Positions 25,550 to 34,486 of a stretch of 64,000 nt of DNA are shown here, piece after piece. The notes beneath the pieces were generated by a model. The model was not told the DNA's origin, did no database searches, and worked only from the letters and a program-made list of their open reading frames with translations. Location: the NCBI RefSeq assembly GCF_965216485.1, contig NZ_OZ244162.1, positions 806,001 through 870,000 on the forward strand, read 5' to 3'. This stretch comes from Algiphilus sp965216485. GTDB lineage: Bacteria; Pseudomonadota; Gammaproteobacteria; Nevskiales; Nevskiaceae. The position numbers were made by a program, and so were the translations under genes. Numbering within the stretch: the stretch's first letter is position 1; each line of letters begins with the position of its first letter.

Positions 25550-26923
25550 ATGGTGACGGAAACCGACAGCAGGAAGGGTGAACACAGCAGCGCGGTGTGG
25601 GTCGGAGACGGGCTGTTCACGGACCTGTACGAACTCAGCATGCTGCAGGCCTATCACGCCGAGGGCATGAATCAGGAGGCGGTCTTCAGCTTGTCGGTGC
25701 GCCAGCTCCCGCCACAGCGCAACTATCTGATCGCCTGCGGCCTGGATACCGTACTGGAGCATCTGCAGCGGCTGCGCTTCGGCGATGCGGATATCGCTTA
25801 TCTGCGCAGCCTTGGACACTTTTCGGAATCGTTTCTGGACTGGCTGCACCATTTCCGTTTCCGCGGTCGCGTCCGCGCCGTACCCGAGGGCACACCGGTG
25901 TTTGCCCATGAACCGATCCTCGAGATCGAGGCACCACTGCCCGATGCCCAGCTGGTGGAGACCCTGGTGATGAACCAGATCCAGTTGCAGACCGTGCTGG
26001 CCACCAAGGCGGAGCGGGTGGTCCGTGCCGCGCAGGGCCGACGCGTGCTGGACTTTGCGGCACGGCGCATGCATGGCATCGACGCTGCGGTGCAGGGCGC
26101 ACGCGCCTTTTACGTCGGAGGCGTGGACGCCACCTCGAATCTGCGCGCCGGTCAGCGTTACGGCATCCCCGTGGCCGGCACCATGGCGCACAGCTATGTG
26201 CAGGCCCACGCCAGCGAGCGTGCGGCCTTCGAAGCCTTTCTGGCGACCTACCCCGAGACTGTCCTGCTGGTCGATACCTACGATACTCATGCGGCCGTCG
26301 ACTGCATCATCGACCTCGCTCACACGATGGGTACCGACTTCCGCGTGCGCGCCCTGCGTCTGGACTCGGGCGATCTGGTGGCGGAATCGCAACGCGTGCG
26401 GCATCGGCTCGATGCGGCGGGCCTGAACAGCGTCCAGCTCATGGCCAGCGGTGGACTGGACGAGCACGAGATCGCGCGCCTGCTGGGTGCCGGGGCCGCT
26501 CTGGATGGCTTTGGCGTCGGCACATCCATGGGCGTGTCGGAGGATGCCCCGCATCTGGATATCGTCTACAAGCTGTGCGCCTACGCCGGGGTGGGGCGCA
26601 TGAAGCTGTCCACGGGCAAGACGGTGCTGCCGGGTCCGAAGCAGATCTTCCGGTCCGATTCGGGCGGCCGCGACACGCACGACACCATTGCGCGCGCGCA
26701 CGAATCCTTGCCGGGACGGCCCCTGCTCGCGACCGTCATGGACGATGGCCGGCGGCTCGGTGAGGCACCGACGCTGGACACCGTGCGCACGCACACGCAG
26801 GCGGCGCTGGCGCGTCTGCCTTCCGCACTGCGGGGGCTGTCCCCGCCCGAAGCGCCTTATCCCGTGCATGTCAGCGCCGCACTCGCGGCCTACCGTCGCG
26901 ATATTGCAGGAAACATCGCCTAG
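25550..26923 (+). CDS. pncB: Nicotinate phosphoribosyltransferase
   Basis: This enzyme converts nicotinate plus PRPP to nicotinate mononucleotide in the Preiss-Handler branch of NAD synthesis. The 457-residue protein has DGLFTDLYELSMLQAY at the N-terminus, the GTMAHSYVQAH region with the histidine phosphorylated during catalysis, LRLDSGDLV, and KLSTGKTVLPGPKQIFR. It is the longer bacterial type rather than the roughly 400-residue E. coli PncB. The start is uncertain; AAGGAG 12 bases upstream favours 25550, while 25511 adds 13 residues. pncA follows after 49 bases. Confidence 0.95.
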   Translation: MVTETDSRKGEHSSAVWVGDGLFTDLYELSMLQAYHAEGMNQEAVFSLSVRQLPPQRNYLIACGLDTVLEHLQRLRFGDADIAYLRSLGHFSESFLDWLHHFRFRGRVRAVPEGTPVFAHEPILEIEAPLPDAQLVETLVMNQIQLQTVLATKAERVVRAAQGRRVLDFAARRMHGIDAAVQGARAFYVGGVDATSNLRAGQRYGIPVAGTMAHSYVQAHASERAAFEAFLATYPETVLLVDTYDTHAAVDCIIDLAHTMGTDFRVRALRLDSGDLVAESQRVRHRLDAAGLNSVQLMASGGLDEHEIARLLGAGAALDGFGVGTSMGVSEDAPHLDIVYKLCAYAGVGRMKLSTGKTVLPGPKQIFRSDSGGRDTHDTIARAHESLPGRPLLATVMDDGRRLGEAPTLDTVRTHTQAALARLPSALRGLSPPEAPYPVHVSAALAAYRRDIAGNIA

Positions 26924-26972
26924 GCAGCGGTGTCCCATTCGGTAGGAAAGTCACCGCAGCAGGAGGTCTGTC

Positions 26973-27542
26973 ATGACCGATCCCACCAAGGTGCTGCAAC
27001 AGGGCGACGCCCTCATCGTGGTCGATGTGCAGAACGATTTCTGTCCCGGTGGGGCGCTGCCCATCGAACAAGGCGATCGCGTCGTCCCCGTGCTCAACGC
27101 GTGGATGGCGGCGGCCGAGGCGCGTGGCGTGCCGATCTTCGCTTCGCGCGACTGGCATCCGCAGGAGCACGTCAGCTTTCAGACGCGCGGCGGACCCTGG
27201 CCGCCGCATTGTGTGCAGGACACGGAAGGCGCCGCCTTTCATCCGGAGCTGCAGCTGCCGGCGAGCACCGTCAAGGTCACCAAGGGCACGCGTTTCGACC
27301 AGGACCAGAATTCCGCCTTCGAGCAGACCGGACTGGCACAGGAACTGCTCGCGCGCGCCGTGGAGCGCTTGTGGGTCGGTGGTCTGGCCGAGGACGTCTG
27401 CGTGCGTGCCACCGTGCTGGATGGCCGTGCGGCCGGCTTCGATGTCCATCTGATCAACGACGCCACGCGGCCGGTCAGCCATTCCGGCGGGGCAGCCGCG
27501 CGCGCGGAAATGGAGGCCGCGGGCGCGGATCTTGCCGCCTGA
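26973..27542 (+). CDS. pncA: Nicotinamidase
   Basis: This enzyme hydrolyses nicotinamide to nicotinate and ammonia, feeding PncB. The 189-residue isochorismatase-fold protein has the catalytic triad D18, K104 and C143 (in LAEDVCVRAT) and metal ligands D60, H62 and H66 in SRDWHPQEHVSF. It starts at an ATG with an AGGAGG ribosome-binding site. It lies directly after pncB, so the two sequential enzymes of nicotinamide salvage are paired, with a macro domain gene upstream. The call is strong. Confidence 0.95.
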   Translation: MTDPTKVLQQGDALIVVDVQNDFCPGGALPIEQGDRVVPVLNAWMAAAEARGVPIFASRDWHPQEHVSFQTRGGPWPPHCVQDTEGAAFHPELQLPASTVKVTKGTRFDQDQNSAFEQTGLAQELLARAVERLWVGGLAEDVCVRATVLDGRAAGFDVHLINDATRPVSHSGGAAARAEMEAAGADLAA

Positions 27543-27696
27543 AGATCCGCAGTCCACGCGGGACGGCCAGCGGCGCAGACGGTGCAGAGCATGCGCCTGC
27601 CAAGGGCGGGTGCGTTCTGCCGACCTCCTTCAAATTTGCGATGCATGGCCACGCAGCCGGGCCGCTATGCTGAGGGTCTGAGGAAGGAGACCCACA

Positions 27697-29361
27697 ATGA
27701 CAAGCATGGCCCCATGGTGGTTGGGTGCCGTCGCGCTCTGCGCGGGCGGCCTGGCCGGAGCGCAGCAGGCGCCCACTTCACCCGAATACCCCTCGCAGGC
27801 ATGGTTCGAGCGCGAAGCGGACAATTACGCGCGCACGCTGGAAGGCCCCACTGAACAGGTCGGCCAGTCGGCCTTCGTGACGCGGCTGACGCAGCAGAGC
27901 CTGGCCAATATTGCGGATTTCAGCGCGCGCGCCGCCGCCGACCCAAGCTGGCTGCTGGCCAGTTCGGAGGCGGTACGAAACCTGCTCAACCAGCTGGACG
28001 CGCCGCAGGTGGCGCTGGCCGAGTTGGATGCGCTGCTGCGGACCCTCGCCGAGGATCCGGCTGCAGCGGCGCAGTTCTCGCTGAATACGCCAATCACGCC
28101 CCTGTGCGCCAGCTACGCCCTGCAGTGCGCCGGGGATCCCTTCCGCTACCCCGGGGTGGATGCCTTCTACGGCAGCGAAGGCCTGCGCGAGCCCGTGGTG
28201 TTCTACGACCGCGGCTGCGCGCGCATCAGCGGCCATGTCTGGCAGCCGGTGGAGACGGCCGGGCGGCTGCCCAGCGTGGTGATCGAGAACGGCTCGATCC
28301 AGGCGCCGGAGCCGCTCTACTGGTGGTTTGCGCAACGTCTGGTCCGCGCTGGCTACACCGTCATGACTTTTGATCCTCGCGGCCAGGGCCGTTCCGATCA
28401 GCAGACACCGGACTTCGAACAGGGCAGCAATGCCAACAGCACCGTGTTTTGGAACGGGCTGGTGGACGCCATCGACTTCTTCCGCTCCACGCCGCAGCGG
28501 CCCTATCCGCATAACGAAGCCTGCGCGGGCACCTACCCGACGCCGACCACGCCGCACAACCCCTATTTCGCGGTCCAGGATCGCGATCGCCTGGGTCTGG
28601 CCGGCCATTCGTTGGGAGCGACCGGCGTGGCTGTGGTGCAATCCTACGGCGCGCCGGGCGCCGAGCCATGGCCGGGCGTGCTGGATGCCAGCAATCCGGT
28701 GGATGCCGTGGTGGCCTGGGATGGTCTGCCGACGCCGGCGCCGGCCAGCGAGGGCCGGCCGGCAGTGGTGCCGCGCGTCCCCGCCATGGGGCAGACCAGT
28801 GAGTACGGCATCTTCGGCGGTCCCCACACCGAGCCGCCCGACCCGGAAAGCCACAAGGGCGGTTTCGAGGGGTGGCGGGCCGCCGGGGTGCCCGTATCGC
28901 AGTTCACTATTCGCGGTAGCACCCACTTCGAATGGTCGAATATCCCCACCTTTCCATCGACCTCCTGGTGCCCGGATGCGGCCAGCGGCCGTTGCAGTGG
29001 TGGATGGGGTTTGCCCATGGCCGAGCACTACTCGCTGGCCTGGCTGGATCGCTGGCTGAAGCGCCCCGGAGAGCCCGGCCACACCGACGCCGACGCGCGC
29101 TTGCTCGACGATGCGCAATGGGCCGACCGGTTCAGCTTCTACTATCGCTCCGCGCGCGACTTTCCGACTCGGGGAGGGGCTCCGGCCCGCTGCGAGGACG
29201 TGGCGGCGGGGTGCAGCAACGAAGCCGCTCAGGCGGCCGGAGTGGCTGCGACGAATGCCACCGACGGTGGTGGCGCGGTATCGCCGTGGAGTCTGTTGCT
29301 GGCGCTGATGGCGGGCGTGACGGGCGCCATTGCCAGACGGCTTCGCGCGATTCCGGGTTAG
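27697..29361 (+). CDS. Secreted alpha/beta hydrolase with GlyGly-CTERM-like tail
   Basis: This 554-residue serine hydrolase has a signal peptide ending AGLAGA at residue 22 and an alpha/beta hydrolase core. The nucleophile elbow GHSLG puts the catalytic serine at 305, and FDPRGQGRSD precedes it as the oxyanion-side segment. Several paired cysteines suggest disulfides. The C-terminus reads GGG (524-526), a hydrophobic stretch of about 20 residues, then ARRLR: the layout of a GlyGly-CTERM sorting tail cleaved by a rhombosortase. It would therefore be secreted and surface-attached or released. The substrate is unknown. A GGAAGGAG ribosome-binding site precedes the start. Confidence 0.85.
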   Translation: MTSMAPWWLGAVALCAGGLAGAQQAPTSPEYPSQAWFEREADNYARTLEGPTEQVGQSAFVTRLTQQSLANIADFSARAAADPSWLLASSEAVRNLLNQLDAPQVALAELDALLRTLAEDPAAAAQFSLNTPITPLCASYALQCAGDPFRYPGVDAFYGSEGLREPVVFYDRGCARISGHVWQPVETAGRLPSVVIENGSIQAPEPLYWWFAQRLVRAGYTVMTFDPRGQGRSDQQTPDFEQGSNANSTVFWNGLVDAIDFFRSTPQRPYPHNEACAGTYPTPTTPHNPYFAVQDRDRLGLAGHSLGATGVAVVQSYGAPGAEPWPGVLDASNPVDAVVAWDGLPTPAPASEGRPAVVPRVPAMGQTSEYGIFGGPHTEPPDPESHKGGFEGWRAAGVPVSQFTIRGSTHFEWSNIPTFPSTSWCPDAASGRCSGGWGLPMAEHYSLAWLDRWLKRPGEPGHTDADARLLDDAQWADRFSFYYRSARDFPTRGGAPARCEDVAAGCSNEAAQAAGVAATNATDGGGAVSPWSLLLALMAGVTGAIARRLRAIPG

Positions 29362-29377
29362 CGCAGCACGGCGAGCA

Positions 29378-29404
29378 CCTGCGGCGCACCTGCGCCGCCG
29401 CAGG
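29378..29404 (+). terminator. Perfect 9-bp hairpin after the hydrolase gene
   Basis: Arms CCTGCGGCG (29378-29386) and CGCCGCAGG (29396-29404) pair perfectly around a 9-base loop, 16 bases after the hydrolase stop. There is no T-run behind it, so it may be a processing or Rho-assisted end rather than a classical terminator. Confidence 0.4.
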
Positions 29405-29488
29405 ATGCTAGCGTGGCGCGCTTTGGATGCCGGCGCTGACCGCCTCTGGGCTGCACCGCGTCGCATCTGCTCCACGAGGACGGCGGCA

Positions 29489-30352
29489 ATGCGCATACTC
29501 TTCTACGGCTTGGCCTGGTTGCCATTGCCGGTCCTGCAACTCCTGGGCAGCAGTGTGGGTGCGCTGCTCTGGTTGGGCCGTTCCTCGCGACGGCGGGTCG
29601 CGCTGGCCAACATCGCTGCCTGCATGCCGGAGCTGTCGGCGCGCGAACAGGCGCGCATCGCGCGGATCTCGCTGCGTCACGAGTTCATGACCTATGTCGA
29701 AACGGCGCGCTACTGGCTCGGACCGGCGACGTCGGTCAAGCGCTCCGTGCGCGCCTGGCGGAATCTTCACTTGCTGGACGAGGCTTTCGCCCACGGTAGG
29801 GGCGTGATCCTGCTGACGCTGCATATGGGCGCCTTCGAGGCGGTGGCCATTCCCATGTCCGCGCGCTACCCCTTCTACGGCCTGTACAAGCCGCAGAAGG
29901 GCGTGATCAACGCACTCTCGCTGAAGGGGCGCAAGCGCTTCGGCGGCCGTATGCAGATCGCCGAAGCCGGCGTGCGCCGCGCCTCCCTGCCACTGTTGGC
30001 GGAGGGCTATGGCGTGTACTACATGCCGGATCATGACCCGCCCGCCGGGCGCGGCATCTTCGTTCCCTTCATGGGCGTGCCGGCGCACACGCCGACGCTG
30101 ATCGCGCGCATGGCGCAGGAATCCGGTGCTCCAGTGTTGTTACTGGTGGGGGAACGGCTGTCCTGGGCGCGCGGCTATGTCGCGCACTATCTGCCGGCCC
30201 CAGAGGGGGTCTACAGCGCGGATGTCGAGACCGCCACCGCAGCGGTGAACGAGGGTCTGGAGCGCTGCGTGCGGCTGCGTCCGGAGCAATACTGGTGGAG
30301 CTACAAGCGCTTCCGCAGACGACCGGAAGGCGCACCGGCCTTCTATCGGTGA
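29489..30352 (+). CDS. Lysophospholipid acyltransferase family protein (LpxL/HtrB-like)
   Basis: This 287-residue membrane-bound acyltransferase resembles lipid A late acyltransferases, which transfer an acyl chain from acyl-ACP to Kdo2-lipid IVA at the inner membrane. The catalytic HX4E motif is HMGAFE at 112-117. An N-terminal hydrophobic anchor (about 1-29), YGLYKPQKGVINAL and MPDHDPPAGRGIFVPF are further family features. It starts at the ATG at 29489, which has GAGGA upstream; an upstream extension overlaps the previous gene and is unlikely. Which position of lipid A it acylates, or whether it acts on another lipid, cannot be decided. Confidence 0.88.
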   Translation: MRILFYGLAWLPLPVLQLLGSSVGALLWLGRSSRRRVALANIAACMPELSAREQARIARISLRHEFMTYVETARYWLGPATSVKRSVRAWRNLHLLDEAFAHGRGVILLTLHMGAFEAVAIPMSARYPFYGLYKPQKGVINALSLKGRKRFGGRMQIAEAGVRRASLPLLAEGYGVYYMPDHDPPAGRGIFVPFMGVPAHTPTLIARMAQESGAPVLLLVGERLSWARGYVAHYLPAPEGVYSADVETATAAVNEGLERCVRLRPEQYWWSYKRFRRRPEGAPAFYR

Positions 30353-30479
30353 GTCTTTACCGCGTCGCCGGCCTGGTCGACGCCAAACCCAGAGGGATGC
30401 GGCGTCGCGTCCATGCGTCGGCATGATCCGTGCAGTCCCTGTGCCATCATTGAACGGCGCGGTAAGCCGCGACCCCTGA

Positions 30480-31622
30480 ATGCTTCCTGTCACCGACCCA
30501 ACCATGCCCTCCGAAACCGTCCCGAATCCGCTGGCACGCCTGCATGCCCACGGCCAGAGCTTCTGGCTCGACTACATCCGTCGTCAGATGCTGCACGACG
30601 GCGCCCTGCAGCGCCTGATCGACGACGACGGCCTGCGTGGCATGACCTCGAATCCGGCCATCTTCGAAAAAGCCATCGCCGGTTCGGATGACTATGACGA
30701 GCAGCTGCGCACACTGGCGCGCGCGGGGGCAGATCGCGATACGGCCTATGAGGCCCTGGTGCTCCAGGACATCGCGCGTGCCGCCGATGTGCTCGCTCCG
30801 GTGCATTCCGCCAGTGGCGGTATCGACGGCTGCGTCAGCATCGAAGTCTCGCCGCACCTGGCGCGCAATACCGAAGGTACCCTCGCCGAGGCACGCCGGC
30901 TCTGGTCGCGGCTGGACCGGGCCAACATCATGATCAAGGTGCCCGGTACCCCGGAGGGCGTACCGGCCATCGAAACGCTGATTGCCGAAGGCATCAGCGT
31001 CAATGTGACCTTGCTGTTCTCGGTGTCGCGCTATGCCGAGGTGCTGGATGCCTTCATGCGGGGCCTGGAACAGCGGCGCGCCAAAGGCAAGCCCATCGAT
31101 AAGGTGACGTCGGTGGCGAGCTTCTTCCTGTCGCGCATTGACTCGCTGGTCGACGCCCGGCTTGACCGTTATGGCACCGAGCCGGCGCAGGCCCTGCGCG
31201 GGCAGGCGGCCATCGCCTGCGCGCGCCTGGCCTATGCGCACTTCTGCTCGCAGCGGCGCAGCGCGCGCTGGGAGGCGCTGGCCGAGGCCGGCGCCAGGCC
31301 GCAACGCCTGCTTTGGGCCTCGACCAGCGCCAAGGATCCGGCCTATTCGGACGTGAAATACGTCGAGCCGCTGATCGGGCCCGACACGGTCACCACGCTG
31401 CCGCCGGAGACCGTGACGGCCTTCCGCGATCACGGCCATTGCGCACATACCCTCGGGGAGAGCGCCGACGACGCGCACGACATCCTGCAGCGTCTGGCCG
31501 ATCTCGATATCGACACCGACGTGCTGGCTGATCAACTCGAAGCGGAAGGCATCGACAAATTCGTGCAGCCCTTCGACGCCCTGCTCGACACGATTCAACA
31601 GCGCCTGAACGCGGCGGGCTGA
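30480..31622 (+). CDS. tal: Transaldolase
   Basis: This pentose-phosphate enzyme transfers a dihydroxyacetone unit between sugar phosphates. The 380-residue protein is the longer bacterial type. It has MTSNPAIFEKAI at 55-66, the dihydroxyacetone Schiff-base lysine K153 in IMIKVPGTPEG, VNVTLLFSVSRY and WASTSAKDPAYSD. The alternative ATG at 30504 would give 372 residues; neither start has a clear ribosome-binding site. It stands between an acyltransferase and uppP with no other pentose-phosphate gene near, so it is probably monocistronic or weakly linked. Confidence 0.95.
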   Translation: MLPVTDPTMPSETVPNPLARLHAHGQSFWLDYIRRQMLHDGALQRLIDDDGLRGMTSNPAIFEKAIAGSDDYDEQLRTLARAGADRDTAYEALVLQDIARAADVLAPVHSASGGIDGCVSIEVSPHLARNTEGTLAEARRLWSRLDRANIMIKVPGTPEGVPAIETLIAEGISVNVTLLFSVSRYAEVLDAFMRGLEQRRAKGKPIDKVTSVASFFLSRIDSLVDARLDRYGTEPAQALRGQAAIACARLAYAHFCSQRRSARWEALAEAGARPQRLLWASTSAKDPAYSDVKYVEPLIGPDTVTTLPPETVTAFRDHGHCAHTLGESADDAHDILQRLADLDIDTDVLADQLEAEGIDKFVQPFDALLDTIQQRLNAAG

Positions 31623-31674
31623 AGGCCGCCCGCGGGGGATTGAGGCGCCGCCCGCGCCGCTATGGGGAGATAGT

Positions 31675-32487
31675 GTGGATCTGTTGCTGCTCGTTCTGCT
31701 CGCCCTGATTCAGGGCATCACCGAGTTCTTGCCGATCAGTTCCTCGGCGCATCTGGTGCTCTTTCCGATGCTGCTGGGGGTCGAGGATCAGGGTCTGGGA
31801 ATTGACCTCGCGTTGCACGCCGGCACGCTGGTGGCGGTGATGGCCTATTTCCGCAACGAGACCGGCCAGCTTTTCCGCGGCGGGGTGCAGCTGCTGCAGC
31901 CGGGGCGGCAGAGCGCCGAGCGGACATTGGCGTTGCAGGTCGCGGTGGCCACACTGCCGGTGGTATTTGCGGGGCTGCTGCTGCGCGAGTTCATTGCCCA
32001 GGATCTGCGGGCCCTGCCAGTGATCGCGACCACCACGCTGGTCTTCGGTCTGCTGCTCGGCTACGCCGACTGGCGCGGGCGCGGCAACGCGCCCGAGGTC
32101 ACGCTGACGCTGACCATGGCCCTGCTCATCGGTCTGGCGCAGACGCTGGCGCTGATTCCCGGTGTCTCGCGCTCCGGCATCACCATTACCGCGGCTCTGC
32201 TGGTCGGCCTGGCCCGACCCGAGGCAGCGCGCTTTGCGTTGTTGCTGGCCATCCCCACCACGGCCGCCGCCACCTTGCTGGGTACCATCGAGCTGCTGCG
32301 CGGGACCGAGGGCTTCGACGCCGATCCCGCGGATGCCGCCACTGCGGCCGGGCTGGCCATGCTGTCCGCCTATCTGGCCATCTTCTGGCTGATGCGCTTC
32401 GTGCGGCGGGCCAGCTTCATGCCCTTCGTCTACTACCGTGTGGTGCTGGGCCTAGTGCTCTTCGGCTGGTGGGCGTCGACGCTGTAG
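31675..32487 (+). CDS. uppP: Undecaprenyl-diphosphatase (BacA/UppP)
   Basis: This enzyme dephosphorylates undecaprenyl pyrophosphate so that the lipid carrier for peptidoglycan and surface glycans can be reused; overexpression gives bacitracin resistance in other species. The 270-residue multispanning protein has the family motifs GITEFLPISSSAHL near the N-terminus and LIPGVSRSGITIT in the middle, with the catalytic glutamate, serine and arginine. It starts at GTG with GGGGAG upstream. The call is secure. Confidence 0.96.
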   Translation: MDLLLLVLLALIQGITEFLPISSSAHLVLFPMLLGVEDQGLGIDLALHAGTLVAVMAYFRNETGQLFRGGVQLLQPGRQSAERTLALQVAVATLPVVFAGLLLREFIAQDLRALPVIATTTLVFGLLLGYADWRGRGNAPEVTLTLTMALLIGLAQTLALIPGVSRSGITITAALLVGLARPEAARFALLLAIPTTAAATLLGTIELLRGTEGFDADPADAATAAGLAMLSAYLAIFWLMRFVRRASFMPFVYYRVVLGLVLFGWWASTL

Positions 32488-32520
32488 GCGCGGCGGCGGA
32501 CTTCAACAAGGCGGCGTGCT

Positions 32521-32559
32521 GGCCGCAGGGCTGCGGCCGGCGGTGTAGGCTGCGCCGGC
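32521..32559 (+). repeat. Two adjacent inverted repeats just before the ABC ATPase start
   Basis: GGCCGCAG (32521-32528) and CTGCGGCC (32531-32538) form the first inverted repeat. GCCGGCG (32536-32542) and CGCCGGC (32553-32559) form a second, overlapping one that ends one base before the ATG at 32561. No Shine-Dalgarno sequence is present. The structures could block translation or form part of the uppP 3' end. Confidence 0.4.
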
Positions 32560-32560
32560 T

Positions 32561-33448
32561 ATGGAGATTCTGCGCGCCGACAATCTGATCAAGTCCTTCC
32601 CCAGCCGGGGTGGCGAGGTGCGCGCCGTCGATGGCGTCAGCCTGCGCGTACGCAGCGGCAGCTGCTTCGGATTGCTGGGGCCCAATGGCGCCGGCAAGTC
32701 CACCACCATCGAAATGCTGGAAGGCATCTCGCGGCCGAGTGGCGGCAGCATCCACTACCGCGGTGCGCCGCTGGATGCGCGCTATCGCGAACGGGTCGGC
32801 ATCCAGTTCCAGGCCACGGCGCTGCAGGAAAATCTCACCGTGCGCGAGAATCTGCGCTTCTTCTCGCGCCTGTACCGGCACCGCGCCGCGCTCGACAGCG
32901 TGGTCGAGCGCTGTCATCTCGGCGCCTTCCTCGACCGCGACACGCGACGGCTGTCGGGTGGTCAGCGGCAGCGTGTGCTGCTCGGCATTGCATTGGTGAA
33001 CGACCCCGAGATCCTGTTTCTCGATGAACCGACCACCGGCCTTGATCCACAGGCGCGACGCAATTTCTGGTCGCTGATCGATGATGTCATTGCCGCCGGC
33101 AAGACGGTGGTGCTGACCACGCACTACATGGACGAGGCGGAGCGCCTGTGCGATCACCTCGCCATCATGGACCACGGCCGCGTCATTGCCGAAGGCAGCC
33201 CACGCGCACTGCTCGATCAGCACTTTGGCGAGGTGGTGCTGGAATTGCCCGCCGGCGCACTCAACGGTACCGGCGAGGCCATCGCCCATACCGTCAAAGG
33301 CGAGTGGGCGGAAGTCGTCACCGATGACGTCAACGCCACGCTGTCTCATCTCATGCAGGCGGGCGTGCCGCTGGCGCAGCTGTCGGTGCGGCCGCGTACG
33401 CTGGAGGATCTGTTCCTGCACCTGACCGGAAAGGCGTTGCGCGCATGA
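32561..33448 (+). CDS. ABC transporter ATP-binding protein
   Basis: This 295-residue ATPase has the Walker A motif GPNGAGKST at 40-48, the signature LSGGQ at 131-135, Walker B ILFLDE at 151-156 and a D-loop GLDP. A C-terminal region of about 80 residues resembles those of DrrA/CcmA-like exporters. It pairs with an ABC-2 permease whose ATG overlaps its stop by ATGA. The likely role is export of a lipid, drug or small molecule; the substrate is unknown. No ribosome-binding site is seen before the ATG; a TAGGCT hexamer ends nine bases upstream. Confidence 0.93.
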   Translation: MEILRADNLIKSFPSRGGEVRAVDGVSLRVRSGSCFGLLGPNGAGKSTTIEMLEGISRPSGGSIHYRGAPLDARYRERVGIQFQATALQENLTVRENLRFFSRLYRHRAALDSVVERCHLGAFLDRDTRRLSGGQRQRVLLGIALVNDPEILFLDEPTTGLDPQARRNFWSLIDDVIAAGKTVVLTTHYMDEAERLCDHLAIMDHGRVIAEGSPRALLDQHFGEVVLELPAGALNGTGEAIAHTVKGEWAEVVTDDVNATLSHLMQAGVPLAQLSVRPRTLEDLFLHLTGKALRA

Positions 33449-34479
33449 ATCGCCTGACCGCCTCGCTGCAGCGCTTCACCGCCACCACACGCGCGCGCAC
33501 CCTCGAATTCCTGCGTGACCGCTCGGCGCTGAGCTGGAATCTGCTGTTCCCGATCGTGCTCGTCGGCGGCTTCGCCATGATCTTCTCGGGCGAACCGGAG
33601 CCTTTGTTCCGCGTCGCGGTGATGGGCGAGCCCACGCCGGCTACGGCTGGCTTTCTGGAAACGCCCGGTGTCGCCACCGAGCAGGTGCAGGCCCAGGACA
33701 CGGCCATCCAGCGGGTGTCGCGCCAGCGCATCGACATGCTGCTCGATGTCGAGGCGCAGCCGGTGCGCTACTGGATCAACCCCAACGCACAGTCCGGTGC
33801 GCTGCTCGAGCATCTGCTGCGCGCCACCCTGACCGCGGAGCCGCCGCAGCGCGTCGTGGTGGCGGGCGATCCCATCCGCTATGTCGATTGGGTGCTGCCC
33901 GGCATCCTGGCCATGAACGTGATGTTCTCCTCCCTGTGGGGCGTTGGCTACGGCATCGTGCGCTATCGCAAGAACGGCTATCTCAAGCGGCTGAATGCGA
34001 CGCCGCTGACGGCGCTGGAATTCATCTGCGCACAGCTGGTCTCCCGCCTGGGGCTGGTCTTACTGATGACCTCCATCATGTTCCTCGGCTGCCAGTGGCT
34101 GATCGGATTCCGCATGGCCGGAAGCGCGCTGGATCTGCTGGTGGTGGCCGTGCTGGGTAGCGTGGTCATGATCGCGCTCGGGCTGATCATCGCAGCGCGG
34201 GTGACCAGCGAAGAGCTCGCCAGCGGCATGCTCAACATCTTCTCGTGGCCGATGCTGGTCCTTTCGGGCGTTTTCTATTCCATCGACGAGGCGCCACAAT
34301 GGCTGCAGGGCCTCGCGCAATGGCTGCCCCTGACGCATATCCTCGATGCCGCGCGCGCCATCATGCTCGACGGTGCGGGCTTGTGGGAGCTTCGCGGGGC
34401 GCTGCTGACGCTGGCCGCAATGAGCATCGCGCTGCTGGTGCTTGGTGCTAGCCTGTTCAAATGGACGCCAGAAGGATGA
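33445..34479 (+). CDS. ABC-2 type transporter permease
   Basis: This 344-residue inner-membrane protein has an N-terminal TM segment, an extracytoplasmic domain of about 100 residues and then five to six TM segments, typical of ABC-2 permeases. The conserved LPGILAMNVMFSSLWGVGYGIV and the later SGVFYSID are visible. It overlaps the ATPase gene by ATGA and together with it forms a complete exporter. No accessory membrane-fusion protein is nearby. Substrate unknown. Confidence 0.92.
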   Translation: MNRLTASLQRFTATTRARTLEFLRDRSALSWNLLFPIVLVGGFAMIFSGEPEPLFRVAVMGEPTPATAGFLETPGVATEQVQAQDTAIQRVSRQRIDMLLDVEAQPVRYWINPNAQSGALLEHLLRATLTAEPPQRVVVAGDPIRYVDWVLPGILAMNVMFSSLWGVGYGIVRYRKNGYLKRLNATPLTALEFICAQLVSRLGLVLLMTSIMFLGCQWLIGFRMAGSALDLLVVAVLGSVVMIALGLIIAARVTSEELASGMLNIFSWPMLVLSGVFYSIDEAPQWLQGLAQWLPLTHILDAARAIMLDGAGLWELRGALLTLAAMSIALLVLGASLFKWTPEG

Positions 34480-34486
34480 TGTTGTG

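Noticed and set aside
24824..26938. Long open frame opposite the macro domain and pncB genes
   Set aside because: Both plus-strand genes have clear family motifs, and this frame has none.
27778..29496. Long open frame opposite the secreted hydrolase
   Set aside because: The plus strand carries a signal peptide, GHSLG and a sorting tail; the antisense product is arginine/histidine-rich noise.
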